A DNA stretch of 15,000 nt from Paenibacillus uliginis N3/975. GTDB lineage: Bacteria; Bacillota; Bacilli; Paenibacillales; Paenibacillaceae. Every line of letters starts with the position of its first letter. Positions within the stretch are counted from its first letter, which is position 1. Positions 6,097 to 14,002 of this stretch are shown here, piece by piece. The stretch lies in the NCBI RefSeq assembly GCF_900177425.1, contig NZ_LT840184.1, forward strand, positions 750,931 to 765,930. Reading direction: 5' to 3'. Under the pieces are notes generated by a model. The model searched no databases and was not told where the DNA came from. It saw nothing but the letters and a program-made list of their open reading frames with translations. The position numbers and the translations under genes are program-made.

Positions 6097-7536
6097 ATGT
6101 CTACATCTAAATATGAAACGGTGATTGGGCTTGAGGTGCACGTTGAGCTGCATACGAATTCCAAAATCTTTTGCGGTTGCTCCACGGAATTCGGCGCCCC
6201 GCCAAACACACATACTTGTCCGATCTGTCTGGGGCATCCCGGTGTACTGCCGGTACTGAACCGACAGGCTGTCGAATATGCCATGAAAGCGGCGATGGCA
6301 CTCAACTGCACGATCGGAGATATCAGCAAGTTTGACCGTAAGAACTACTTTTATCCGGATTCACCAAAAGCTTACCAGATCTCGCAGTACGATCAGCCTA
6401 TTGGTTTGAACGGCTGGGTTGATATCGAAGTGGACGGCAAAACAAAACGGATCGGCATCACACGCCTCCATTTGGAGGAAGATGCGGGCAAGTTGACGCA
6501 TGTTGACGGAGGATATGCATCGCTTGTCGATTTCAACCGGGTGGGAACCCCGCTTGTGGAGATCGTATCTGAACCGGAGATCACTTCACCGGAAGAAGCA
6601 AAAGCTTATCTTGAGAAGATACGAGCGATTATGCAGTACTGTGACGTATCTGATGTCAAAATGGAGGAAGGCTCGCTACGCTGTGACGCCAATATCAGTC
6701 TGCGTCCATGGGGACAGAAAGAATTGGGCACGAAGGCCGAGCTTAAGAATATGAACTCATTCCGTGGCGTTCAGCGCGGATTGGAATATGAACAATATCG
6801 TCAGGCCGAGACTCTCGACGAAGGAGGAGTCATCGTTCAGGAAACCCGCCGCTGGGACGAAGCACAGGGCAAAACGCTGTCGATGCGCGGCAAGGAGCAG
6901 GCTCATGACTATCGTTATTTCCCGGATCCGGATCTGGTGACTGTACACATTAGCGAAGAGTGGAAGGAAGAGATCCGAGCGACTATTCCAGAATTGCCGG
7001 ATGCCCGTAAGGCTCGGTATACATCGGAATACGGGCTGCCTGACTATGATGCAGGAGTTATTACTTCTTCTAAACCTTTGGCTGATTTTTTTGAAGATAG
7101 CTTGAACTACACACAGGACGCAAAAGCCGTATCCAACTGGATCATGGGTGAACTGATGGGCTACCTCAATGCTAACAACCTTGAGCTGGTACAGGTGAAA
7201 ATCACCGGACAAGGTCTGGGTGAAATGATCGGTCTTATTGAGAAAGGGACAATCAGCAGCAAGATTGCGAAGACCGTCTTTAAAGCGATGCTGGAGACGG
7301 GTAAGCTCCCTGGGCAGATCGTGGAAGAACAAGGACTTGTTCAGATCAGTGATGAAGGTGCCATCAAGGCCATTGTTGAGCAGGTGGTGTCATCTAATCC
7401 GCAGTCGGTAGAGGATTATAAAGCCGGTAAACAGAAAGCGATCGGCTTCCTGGTCGGTCAAGTTATGAAAGAGAGTAAAGGTAAAGCGAATCCAGCACTC
7501 GTCAATAAGCTGTTGGCTGATGTGCTGAACAGCTGA
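6097..7536 (+). CDS. gatB: Asp/Glu-tRNA amidotransferase subunit B
   Basis: GatB (479 residues) binds the misacylated tRNA and phosphorylates the glutamate before amidation by ammonia channelled from GatA. The N-terminal catalytic domain begins with the conserved TVIGLEVHVEL segment, and four cysteines (C26, C28, C41, C44, in FCGCS and CPICLGHPG) form the zinc site seen in GatB enzymes. The MEEGSLRCDANIS and ELKNMNSF motifs follow near residues 190-225. The C-terminal helical/YqeY-like tRNA-binding tail occupies about 330-479. AAGGAGGG precedes the ATG. It closes the operon and is followed by a terminator. Confidence 0.96.
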   Translation: MSTSKYETVIGLEVHVELHTNSKIFCGCSTEFGAPPNTHTCPICLGHPGVLPVLNRQAVEYAMKAAMALNCTIGDISKFDRKNYFYPDSPKAYQISQYDQPIGLNGWVDIEVDGKTKRIGITRLHLEEDAGKLTHVDGGYASLVDFNRVGTPLVEIVSEPEITSPEEAKAYLEKIRAIMQYCDVSDVKMEEGSLRCDANISLRPWGQKELGTKAELKNMNSFRGVQRGLEYEQYRQAETLDEGGVIVQETRRWDEAQGKTLSMRGKEQAHDYRYFPDPDLVTVHISEEWKEEIRATIPELPDARKARYTSEYGLPDYDAGVITSSKPLADFFEDSLNYTQDAKAVSNWIMGELMGYLNANNLELVQVKITGQGLGEMIGLIEKGTISSKIAKTVFKAMLETGKLPGQIVEEQGLVQISDEGAIKAIVEQVVSSNPQSVEDYKAGKQKAIGFLVGQVMKESKGKANPALVNKLLADVLNS

Positions 7537-7554
7537 TGATTTTATGTGAAAAAG

Positions 7555-7586
7555 GAGCTTGCCTGTCATTAGGCGAGTTCTTTTTT
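7555..7586 (+). terminator. Intrinsic terminator of gatCAB
   Basis: GAGCTTGCCT (7555-7564) pairs with AGGCGAGTTC (7571-7580), 10 bp with two G-U pairs, around a six-base loop, then six T. Confidence 0.9.
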
Positions 7587-7662
7587 CTGAACAAAGATGA
7601 TTGCAGACTTTAAAGTCCTTTTATTTTAGAGAAATGATTTGTCTTCAATGGGACTATATATT

Positions 7663-7698
7663 AAGTACTGGCCTACTTCAAAAGGAGTCCAGATACTT
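7663..7698 (+). promoter_or_regulatory. Hairpin or operator-like inverted repeat ahead of the GNAT gene
   Basis: AAGTACTGG (7663-7671) pairs with CCAGATACTT (7689-7698), nine pairs with one bulged A. The 3' arm ends two bases before the AGGAGG ribosome binding site at 7701. A possible -10 TATATT (7657-7662) abuts the 5' arm, though its -35 is weak. It could be a protein-binding operator or an mRNA stem controlling translation; no T-run follows, so it is not a terminator. Confidence 0.45.
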
Positions 7699-7715
7699 GT
7701 AGGAGGAAAGAGGAA

Positions 7716-8174
7716 ATGATACGTACCTTATCACTGGAACATCGTGACGCGGTTCAGCAAATATGGGCTTTGCAGCATATGGCTTATCCACTAGAGGCAG
7801 AATTGATCGGATTTACAGATCTGCCGCCGCTGCTGGACACATTCGAAACGATTTCTTCCTCTGGCGAAGTTTTTTATGGAAATGTAAGTGATGATGGAGA
7901 ATTAATCGGTGCTATCGCGGTGGAACTTGAAAAAGATCAGGTAACCATTTCAAGAATGATGGTGCACCCTGGCCACTTCCGAAAAGGGATTGCCGGAGGC
8001 CTTATTCAGCATGTACTGGACACGTATTGTGATGCTCCACTCTTTATTGTATCGACCGGTACGAAGAACACCCCAGCCGTTCGTTTGTATGAGAGGTTCG
8101 GATTTCAGCCGAAAGACGCTTTTGAGGTGGCGCCTGGGGTAGAATTAACGGAGTTTCATCTTTTATTGAAGTGA
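7716..8174 (+). CDS. GNAT family N-acetyltransferase
   Basis: The 152-residue protein is a single GNAT domain that transfers an acetyl group from acetyl-CoA. Motif A is at about 80-98 (SRMMVHPGHFRKGIAGGL, with the acetyl-CoA-binding RKGIAG loop), and motif B is NTPAVRLYERFGF at 118-130. The substrate cannot be told from the sequence; the short N-terminal half suggests a small molecule or a protein amino group. AGGAGGAAAGAGG precedes the ATG. The next gene begins 52 bp later with no terminator between, so the pair is probably co-transcribed. A hairpin lies just before the ribosome binding site. Confidence 0.88.
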   Translation: MIRTLSLEHRDAVQQIWALQHMAYPLEAELIGFTDLPPLLDTFETISSSGEVFYGNVSDDGELIGAIAVELEKDQVTISRMMVHPGHFRKGIAGGLIQHVLDTYCDAPLFIVSTGTKNTPAVRLYERFGFQPKDAFEVAPGVELTEFHLLLK

Positions 8175-8226
8175 AGCTTCTGTTCAGAAGAGGAGTGTTA
8201 ACATCGGGGGAAAGGAGGCATTATTT

Positions 8227-8940
8227 TTGAGTAATCCTTGGGTTATTGATAATTTAAACATCCTGCTGCGTCTGCTGCTCTCCATGCTGATGGGTGGATT
8301 GATTGGATGGGAACGCGAACGATCCAATCATGCGGCGGGTTTGCGGACACATATCTTAGTATGTCTGGGCTCAACGCTCATCATGCTGCTCTCGATTTAT
8401 GGTTTTGCTGATTTTGTAGACGAAGTGAATGTCCGGATTGACCCGGCGCGTCTGGCTACAGCTGTCATTACAGGAATCGGTTTCCTCGGAGCGGGAACGA
8501 TTTTGTTTACCGGTAAATCAATAACCGGCCTAACCACGGCTGCGTCTATTTGGGTGGTTGGTGCTATTGGGCTGGCTATAGGAGCGGGCTTTTATTTTGC
8601 ATCTATCGTCTCCACGTTGCTTATTCTACTTAACCTGATCGTATTTAATAAACTGGAGCAGCGTTATATCCGGGGCAGTAAGCTGCATCTGATTACGATA
8701 CACGCAGCGAATGCCCCAGGACTTCTTGATGGTTTATCAGCCATGCTTAAAGATGAGGGCTTCATTATTAAGAAACTGATTGTGAACGAAAGAAGCGCAG
8801 TCCCCTATGGCGAGATTCAACCGGCTGTTCTAGGTGTGGAAATTTCGATTCAGGTGCTGACAGACCGGAATTTCGATCCCGTAGAACTGACGAAGCAGGT
8901 CCGTGATATCGGCGGAGTGACGATGGTGACCGCAGAATAG
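8227..8940 (+). CDS. MgtC/SapB family membrane protein
   Basis: The 237-residue protein starts with the MgtC membrane domain: helices at about 10-28, 40-60, 76-94 and two between 98 and 140, with the family motifs GGLIGWERERSNHAAGLRTH (23-42) and GIGFLGAGTI (83-92). Residues from about 150 form a soluble ACT-like C-terminal domain. Members relate to magnesium-limited growth and, in pathogens, to survival in macrophages; they are not proven transporters. The TTG start has AAAGGAGG eight bases upstream. No M-box magnesium riboswitch can fit in the 52-bp gap before it, which holds only a small 6-bp stem (8177-8190) without a T-run, so control probably comes from the GNAT promoter. Confidence 0.9.
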   Translation: MSNPWVIDNLNILLRLLLSMLMGGLIGWERERSNHAAGLRTHILVCLGSTLIMLLSIYGFADFVDEVNVRIDPARLATAVITGIGFLGAGTILFTGKSITGLTTAASIWVVGAIGLAIGAGFYFASIVSTLLILLNLIVFNKLEQRYIRGSKLHLITIHAANAPGLLDGLSAMLKDEGFIIKKLIVNERSAVPYGEIQPAVLGVEISIQVLTDRNFDPVELTKQVRDIGGVTMVTAE

Positions 8941-8950
8941 ATCACAAAGA

Positions 8951-8990
8951 AACGCCACCCCTGATTAACAAGGGCAGTGGCGTTTTTTTT
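8951..8990 (+). terminator. Intrinsic terminator after the MgtC-type gene
   Basis: AACGCCAC (8951-8958) pairs with GTGGCGTT (8977-8984); CCCT (8959-8962) with AGGG (8971-8974) extends the stem past a two-base bulge. A run of eight T ends at 8990. Confidence 0.92.
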
Positions 8991-9131
8991 GACATAACCA
9001 ATAATGAACCTTGATAGGACGAATGATTTGTTTTGTATAGAGTAACCAGTTTTTTTACAGTTACTCATGACTCAGAATGGGGTACTATCAAGAAAAGAAT
9101 GCTTGCCAATGAGCGGGAAGGAGAAGATCTC

Positions 9132-11021
9132 ATGAGTGTGCCAGAACATCAAGCACCAATGAACAAAAAGAAGCCGGACAGAAGGATGACTGTGGAAAGG
9201 CATCCTGGGCTGCTGCGAAGAAGGCGGAAATTCCCTGCTCTGCTGCTTGCCTCGCTCTTTCCGGGGATGGGACATGTCTACCTTGGTTTGTATCGTAAGG
9301 GAATTACATTTATCATGCTGCTGATGCTCGATATATCGGCCTTGCTGTACTTCTCCTCCATTGGTATGCAGATTAATGTACCTTTGCTTATTTTGCTAGG
9401 TCTGCTGATTCCTCTGGGATATTTCTATAATGTTTTTGATGTACTTCAGGCAGCGGATTATATACTGTCCCGGCGTCGCCGGGGGGTAACCGCGACCTTA
9501 TCAACTCATGATGCTGAAGTGACGAGAGGAAGAAATCCGTTTCATGGAGAACGTGGGCTTTCATTTGGGCTGATGCTCGTTGGCGGTGGGGTGCTTCTTA
9601 TTCTGTTTCATCAAAAACCACAGTGGCTGCAAATCGGAATTCGTAATTACGGTACAATGATTTCAGCTGTGCTGCTCATGATATGTGGCATTGTGATCGC
9701 GATGAAGCACAAAATCAGAGTCGGACGATATACAGCTGCCGTGCTGCTCATCTTTACAGGAGCCCTTTTGCTCATAGATGAATGGAATGGGACAGATCAT
9801 ATTTTTTTGCTGCTAAAATGGTGGCCGTTACTGTTTATCATATGGGGAATCGAATATTTGCTGCGATACACGATATCCCGTGCACTAGGACGCCAGAGTA
9901 ATTTTCGTTTACGTCCTGACTTTCGGGGAGTTGTCCTATCCGTATGTCTCGTGGCTTCTGTTTTCGTCGTATCACAACAGGAGCACTTTCTTCATCTTTG
10001 GAACCGGGTTAGTCTCAATTTGACGGCGGCTGGGGTGGATTATAGTGAAGCGGCAGACAACAAGTTTCAGAAAGAAACGCTGGAAATTCCGGTAGCGCTC
10101 AACACCGGTAAGATTATTGTGGATCACTTAAACGGAGACATAACGATGTACCGGTCAGATGTTGAGCATATTGTTGTAAATACAGAGGTTTGGGTAGATC
10201 AGGAGGAGAAGGGGCTGGCCGAGGCGATTGCAGAACAGTCAACGGTTGAAGCGGACGAAGGTAATACCGTCATTATTCGGGCTAAGGGAAAGGCCTATGG
10301 TCAATCCGGAAAAAGACAACCGAAAATGAACATGGAAATTGCAATCCCAGATGATCGGCGATTTAATCTGGAGCTCCGGACGATGAACGGTGATTTGTCC
10401 TTGCTGAATGTAGAGGCAATTGACAATATATCGTTGGAGAGTGGAAATGGGCAAATAACTTTAAGCCGTGTTTATGGTGACGTTACCGGAAAAACGCTAA
10501 ACGGTGATATTAATGTGCGCGGGGTTACCGGTGACATCAAGTTGTCCACCAACCGTGGAGGCGTAAAGGCATATGACGTTTCAGGAAAAGGCTCCCTAAC
10601 CACGCAAGTAGGTAACATTATTGTTAAGAGGTTTGCGAAGGAGATCGATGTAAAGACCCGAAATGGAAATATTATGGTTTATGGTGCAGAAGAGAATCTA
10701 ACAGCCGAGTCACTCAACGGAAGTATTGATGTGCGATCAGGGACCATCGGCGGGGATTGGAGTGTTTACAGTGCTGTCGGTGTGATGAATGTACGGATTC
10801 CTGTAGAAGGGGACTATGAACTGGAAGGTGTTATCAGCTACGGAAGCATTCAGACGGAACTACCTAACCTCACGGTAGAACAAAAGTCCATTATAGGTAC
10901 GGCGGGGACCGGTGAGTACAGTATAAAGATTGAAGGGAATAGTGATCTTAATATTTATAAGACTTATCCCACAGTGGAAAACAGACGTACTGAACGGGGA
11001 TTGACTCCGCTTCCGCATTGA
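9132..11021 (+). CDS. Multi-pass membrane protein with C-terminal DUF4097-like beta-repeat domain
   Basis: The 629-residue protein joins three parts. Residues 1-115 have a basic N-terminus and helices with SLFPGMGHVYLGLYRKG, a TM2-like motif. Residues 140-250 contain about four helices resembling the LiaI/LiaF-type (DUF5668-like) membrane region, and 265-282 is a final helix. Residues 310-612 are an extracytoplasmic beta-rich domain in which LNGDI, MNGDL, GNGQI, RNGNI and LNGSI turns recur about every 18-20 residues, as in DUF4097 adhesin-like proteins such as YvlB and LiaG. I choose ATG 9132 since GGAAGGAGA lies eight bases upstream; the open frame runs back to TTG 9033 without a ribosome binding site. 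A weak promoter (TTGATA 9011-9016, TGTATA 9034-9039) precedes it. A role in envelope-stress sensing is inference. Confidence 0.8.
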   Translation: MSVPEHQAPMNKKKPDRRMTVERHPGLLRRRRKFPALLLASLFPGMGHVYLGLYRKGITFIMLLMLDISALLYFSSIGMQINVPLLILLGLLIPLGYFYNVFDVLQAADYILSRRRRGVTATLSTHDAEVTRGRNPFHGERGLSFGLMLVGGGVLLILFHQKPQWLQIGIRNYGTMISAVLLMICGIVIAMKHKIRVGRYTAAVLLIFTGALLLIDEWNGTDHIFLLLKWWPLLFIIWGIEYLLRYTISRALGRQSNFRLRPDFRGVVLSVCLVASVFVVSQQEHFLHLWNRVSLNLTAAGVDYSEAADNKFQKETLEIPVALNTGKIIVDHLNGDITMYRSDVEHIVVNTEVWVDQEEKGLAEAIAEQSTVEADEGNTVIIRAKGKAYGQSGKRQPKMNMEIAIPDDRRFNLELRTMNGDLSLLNVEAIDNISLESGNGQITLSRVYGDVTGKTLNGDINVRGVTGDIKLSTNRGGVKAYDVSGKGSLTTQVGNIIVKRFAKEIDVKTRNGNIMVYGAEENLTAESLNGSIDVRSGTIGGDWSVYSAVGVMNVRIPVEGDYELEGVISYGSIQTELPNLTVEQKSIIGTAGTGEYSIKIEGNSDLNIYKTYPTVENRRTERGLTPLPH

Positions 11022-11047
11022 CAAAATTCAGATGGTAGCCGTACAAT
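11018..11047 (+). promoter_or_regulatory. SigA promoter of perR
   Basis: A perfect TTGACA (11018-11023) and TACAAT (11042-11047) have an 18-bp spacer. The -35 contains the TGA stop of the preceding gene. No obvious Per box (TTATAATNATTATAA-like) overlaps it, although perR is autoregulated in B. subtilis. Confidence 0.85.
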
Positions 11048-11048
11048 G

Positions 11049-11076
11049 AAAAAAAGCTGCGTATCAGCTTTCTTTT
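11049..11076 (+). terminator. Intrinsic terminator of the DUF4097-type gene, lying at the perR transcription start
   Basis: AAAGCTG (11053-11059) pairs with CAGCTTT (11065-11071) around CGTAT, with an A-run before it and CTTTT after it. It lies between the perR -10 box and the perR ribosome binding site, so upstream transcripts can be stopped while perR transcripts begin within its 5' arm. Confidence 0.7.
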
Positions 11077-11110
11077 GAGAACCTAGATTAACTTAAGGCG
11101 GTGGACATAC

Positions 11111-11530
11111 ATGGCAACATCCGTGCAGCACGCACTGGAGCAATTAAAAACTACTGGTGTCCGCATTACACCGCAACGTCATGCGATTTTAGCTTATCTA
11201 GTGGAATCAATGGGTCATCCGACGGCTGATGATATATATCGCGCTCTGGAACCGAAATTTCCAAGTATGAGTGTAGCTACTGTATATAACAACTTAAAAA
11301 TGTTTATCGAAGCGGGCATGGTACGTGAACTTACCTACGGCGATAACTCCAGCCGATTTGATGCCAATGTTTCTGACCATTATCATGTGATTTGCGAAGA
11401 ATGCGGCAAAATAGAGGACTTTAGTTATCCTTCTCTAGCGGATGTGGAACATCAGGCTGAGAAGAGCACGGGATTTCAGGTTAAAGGACTTCGAATGGAA
11501 CTGTATGGGATCTGCAAGTCCTGCAAATAA
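11111..11530 (+). CDS. perR: Peroxide-responsive repressor PerR (Fur family)
   Basis: The 139-residue protein is a metal-dependent repressor of peroxide-stress genes. The N-terminal winged helix carries TGVRITPQRHAIL and the recognition segment PSMSVATVYNNLK. Regulatory metal ligands are H36, D84, H90, H92 and D103, one residue less than B. subtilis PerR (H37, D85, H91, H93, D104); the histidines oxidised by peroxide in that protein are thus present. The structural zinc site is C95/C98 (CEEC) and C135/C138 (CKSC). D84 instead of Glu favours PerR over Fur or Zur. The ATG follows AAGGCGGTGG. It is a single-gene unit with its own promoter and terminator. Confidence 0.95.
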   Translation: MATSVQHALEQLKTTGVRITPQRHAILAYLVESMGHPTADDIYRALEPKFPSMSVATVYNNLKMFIEAGMVRELTYGDNSSRFDANVSDHYHVICEECGKIEDFSYPSLADVEHQAEKSTGFQVKGLRMELYGICKSCK

Positions 11531-11545
11531 ATATCTGTTCTCAAT

Positions 11546-11585
11546 AAAACGTGCGGAATGACAGATTCCACACGTTTTTGTTTTA
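11546..11585 (+). terminator. Intrinsic terminator of perR
   Basis: AAAACGTGCGGAAT (11546-11559) pairs with ATTCCACACGTTTT (11565-11578) with one C-A mismatch around a five-base loop, and continues into TTTTTGTTTT. Confidence 0.9.
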
Positions 11586-11640
11586 ATGTAGTAATTGTAG
11601 TAACTAAGAGTATTGGGTAAAGTATTGGAGGGAACATTCA

Positions 11641-13353
11641 TTGACAGGTAGAAGAAGACCCAGGAGGCGCCGCAGCGGAAGGAAGTCGTTATTTTTTGGC
11701 GTAATTCTGATCGCGGCCGGACTTTGGTGGGTGGTAATAGATCTGCTTCCGAACTCAAGTCATACGGAGCCAGACTGGCGCGGCATAAATCAACCTATTT
11801 TTGTAAAAGGCAATCTGATGGATTATTCGGCCTTAGGTTCAGGAGAAGACTTGAAGCTGCCTCTGCCTGTATTGCAAGAAGCGGTTGATTCACATATACG
11901 ATACGAAAAAGCAGCGAAAACGGTCATTATAACGACCGCTTCGTCTGTTGTACAAATGAAGCTGGACAATAAGGAAGGGAAGAAGAATGGCAAGACTGTA
12001 TCTTTTTCCGAAGCTCCTGAACAAACTGATGGAGTGGTCTATGTCCCAATCACCCCTCTGAAAGAGGCTTACGGTATTGCTGTACATCAGGATGCGGAGA
12101 CAGGCGCGGTTATTCTTATGAATGCCGGAGACCAAATATCGCTTGCAAAAGCACAGCCAGACAAGAGCGGAGAAACAGTTGCTCTGCGGGAGAGTCCTAC
12201 CATTAAAGCTCCGATTCTCATGGATATGCCTGAGGGAGAGCGGATCCGTGTGTGGAGCCAAGAGCAGGGTTGGTATTTTGCACAGACGGATAATGGTTTT
12301 GCGGGTTATGTGAAGATAGACGAAACTGAGCTGGATGGAGAGAAAAAGATAGCAGATGTAGCTGTTCCTTCCTCAAGGGCGGATACGGAATGGAAGGGGA
12401 AGCCAGTTAATTTGGTGTGGGAAGCAGTTTATTCAAGAAGACCCGATCCGAAAGCGATCGGAAAGCTTCCTGGTATTAATGTAGTTAGTCCCACTTGGTT
12501 CAGCATTGTGGATGGGGAAGGGGAAGTTGAGTCGAAGGCGGACCCGGAATATGTGACATGGGCTCATGGGCAAAACATTGAGGTCTGGGGACTCCTAAGC
12601 AACAGCTTTGATCCGGATATCACCACATCGGTTCTAGCCACATTTGACCGTCGGTCCCGTGCAATCAATCAAATGCTGCAATATGCCGAGAAGTACAAGT
12701 TGGACGGAATCAATATCGATTTTGAAAATGTTTATACCAAAGATAAAGAGAATCTGGTGCAGTTTATGAGGGAAATGAAGCCTCTTGCACATGCTAAAGG
12801 ACTAATTATATCTATTGATGTGACTCCAAAGTCCGGCAGTGAGATGTGGTCCGCTTTCCTGGATCGCCGTGAGCTTGCTCAGGCTGTGGATTATATGATT
12901 GTGATGTCTTATGACGAACATTGGGCTTCCAGTCCTAAAGCAGGATCGGTTTCTTCACTGCCTTGGGCAGAAGGTACAATACAACGTATAATCGAAGAAG
13001 ATGATGTACCATCTTCCAAGCTGATTCTCGCTGTTCCGTTATATACTCGTATATGGACAGAAGAGGGCGAGAACGGAGGGGGGAAGGTGTCCTCGAAAGC
13101 CGTCGGAATGGACAAGGTCCGGAATTTGATTCATGAGGAGAAGCTAAAACCTCGGCTCGATGAGGCTGCAGGACAGCATTATGTAGAGTATAAAGAAGGA
13201 AAAACATTAAAGAGAATTTGGATTGAGGATGAGACCTCGCTCAAAGCCCGAGTAGAACTGGCAAAATCATTAAAACTGGGCGGGCTGGCCTCTTGGAACC
13301 GAAGTCTTGCTGTCCCGGAAGCGTGGGAAGTTTTAAATGGAATTCATAAGTAA
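11641..13353 (+). CDS. GH18 family glycoside hydrolase with membrane anchor, stalk and SH3-like domain
   Basis: The 570-residue protein has a very basic N-terminus (RRRPRRRRSGRK) and one helix at about 17-36, acting as a signal anchor. Residues 50-165 resemble the copper amine oxidase N-terminal-like domain frequent in Paenibacillus surface proteins. Residues 175-228 look like a bacterial SH3 domain, and 255-565 form a GH18 barrel. The catalytic motif DGINIDFE (355-362) retains the terminal glutamate E362, with MSYDEH (422-427) and ASWN (550-553) as substrate-site elements. This version resembles YaaH/SleL and YdhD-type proteins acting on peptidoglycan or spore cortex rather than true chitinases. 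The TTG start has GGAGGG eight bases upstream. A weak promoter (TTGTAG 11595-11600, TAAAGT 11618-11623) may serve it. Confidence 0.87.
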   Translation: MTGRRRPRRRRSGRKSLFFGVILIAAGLWWVVIDLLPNSSHTEPDWRGINQPIFVKGNLMDYSALGSGEDLKLPLPVLQEAVDSHIRYEKAAKTVIITTASSVVQMKLDNKEGKKNGKTVSFSEAPEQTDGVVYVPITPLKEAYGIAVHQDAETGAVILMNAGDQISLAKAQPDKSGETVALRESPTIKAPILMDMPEGERIRVWSQEQGWYFAQTDNGFAGYVKIDETELDGEKKIADVAVPSSRADTEWKGKPVNLVWEAVYSRRPDPKAIGKLPGINVVSPTWFSIVDGEGEVESKADPEYVTWAHGQNIEVWGLLSNSFDPDITTSVLATFDRRSRAINQMLQYAEKYKLDGINIDFENVYTKDKENLVQFMREMKPLAHAKGLIISIDVTPKSGSEMWSAFLDRRELAQAVDYMIVMSYDEHWASSPKAGSVSSLPWAEGTIQRIIEEDDVPSSKLILAVPLYTRIWTEEGENGGGKVSSKAVGMDKVRNLIHEEKLKPRLDEAAGQHYVEYKEGKTLKRIWIEDETSLKARVELAKSLKLGGLASWNRSLAVPEAWEVLNGIHK

Positions 13354-13381
13354 ACTCATTAATCGTTGTAAGTGTATATGA

Positions 13382-13416
13382 AAAGAACCGGCCACCATTT
13401 GGTGAGCCGGTTCTTT
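13382..13416. terminator. Bidirectional terminator between convergent genes
   Basis: AAAGAACCGGC (13382-13392) pairs with GCCGGTTCTTT (13406-13416); CACC (13393-13396) and GGTG (13401-13404) extend the stem past a bulged A. T-rich sequence follows in both directions, so it can serve the GH18 gene and the oppositely oriented ygzB. Confidence 0.88.
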
Positions 13417-13459
13417 GTTATTTCAGGATTACTGTTAATTGCCATGAAGAGGTTTGTTC

Positions 13460-13894
13460 TTAAACTTTCTGTGTGCTGTCATTGCCAGATTCAGTGCCAA
13501 TCACTGTAGTTTCAGATGCATCGGACGATTTAGCTGTAGCATGCTGAGCTTCAAGCTCCTCTGCTGTCACATTTGCTATGTTAGGATCCAGCGTGAGCAT
13601 CGTTCTACAAAACATACAGCGGTCGGTTTTTCCTAGCATTTTCGTCTGCTTCGCGCAATCTGGACACTGGATTTGTACAGCGCTTGTAGAAAGCATGCCT
13701 GCCCAGAAGTAAATGCCGAGGCTGCCCATCATCGTAATCAGACCTAGCACAAGACCTATACCAGCTACCACTTTACCGGCTTGTCCCCAAAAGACGATAC
13801 CGGCTGTCCCTAGCACCATCAGCCCCATGCCGATCATAGTCAGCAGCAAACCCCAGGTACGAAAAGCGTTAATCTTTGCGGTTTTAAAGATCAT
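13460..13894 (-). CDS. ygzB: YgzB family membrane protein with zinc ribbon
   Basis: The 144-residue protein has two helices at about 14-36 and 42-66, then a zinc-ribbon-like segment with CPDC (77-80) and CMFC (93-96), then an Ala/Ser/Thr-rich polar tail from about 106 on. The beginning (FKTAKINAFRTWGL) and the double-cysteine layout fit the UPF0295/YgzB family, whose function is unknown. As I recall the B. subtilis protein is about 117 residues, so the tail here is longer. On the minus strand AGGAG lies nine bases before the ATG. It is convergent with the GH18 gene and divergent from the ygxA-like gene; in B. subtilis ygzB also sits next to perR and ygxA. Confidence 0.85.
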   Translation of the reverse strand: MIFKTAKINAFRTWGLLLTMIGMGLMVLGTAGIVFWGQAGKVVAGIGLVLGLITMMGSLGIYFWAGMLSTSAVQIQCPDCAKQTKMLGKTDRCMFCRTMLTLDPNIANVTAEELEAQHATAKSSDASETTVIGTESGNDSTQKV

Positions 13895-14002
13895 GGATTA
13901 AGTGCTCCTGTCATTCAAATAGTTATTCTATAAAAGAAGGAACTTACATGGATATGTAGAATTACATTATAACTGAATTGACCTAAATTCGCCAAGGAAT
14001 GT

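Noticed and set aside
5925..6329. Minus-strand open frame of 134 codons across the gatA/gatB junction
   Set aside because: It is antisense to two certain genes, with no recognisable domain and no initiation signal.
6757..7332. Minus-strand open frame of 191 codons
   Set aside because: It lies wholly antisense inside gatB, lacks a ribosome binding site and shows no family resemblance; it is a shadow of gatB codon usage.
8175..8226. Possible M-box magnesium riboswitch before the MgtC-type gene
   Set aside because: The 52-bp gap is far too short and holds only a 6-bp stem without a T-run.
9033..9131. TTG-started N-terminal extension of the DUF4097-type protein
   Set aside because: There is no ribosome binding site before the TTG, whereas GGAAGGAGA is well placed before ATG 9132; the extension also overlaps the likely promoter.
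11890..12261. Minus-strand open frame of 123 codons
   Set aside because: It is antisense to the GH18 gene, without a ribosome binding site or known motif.
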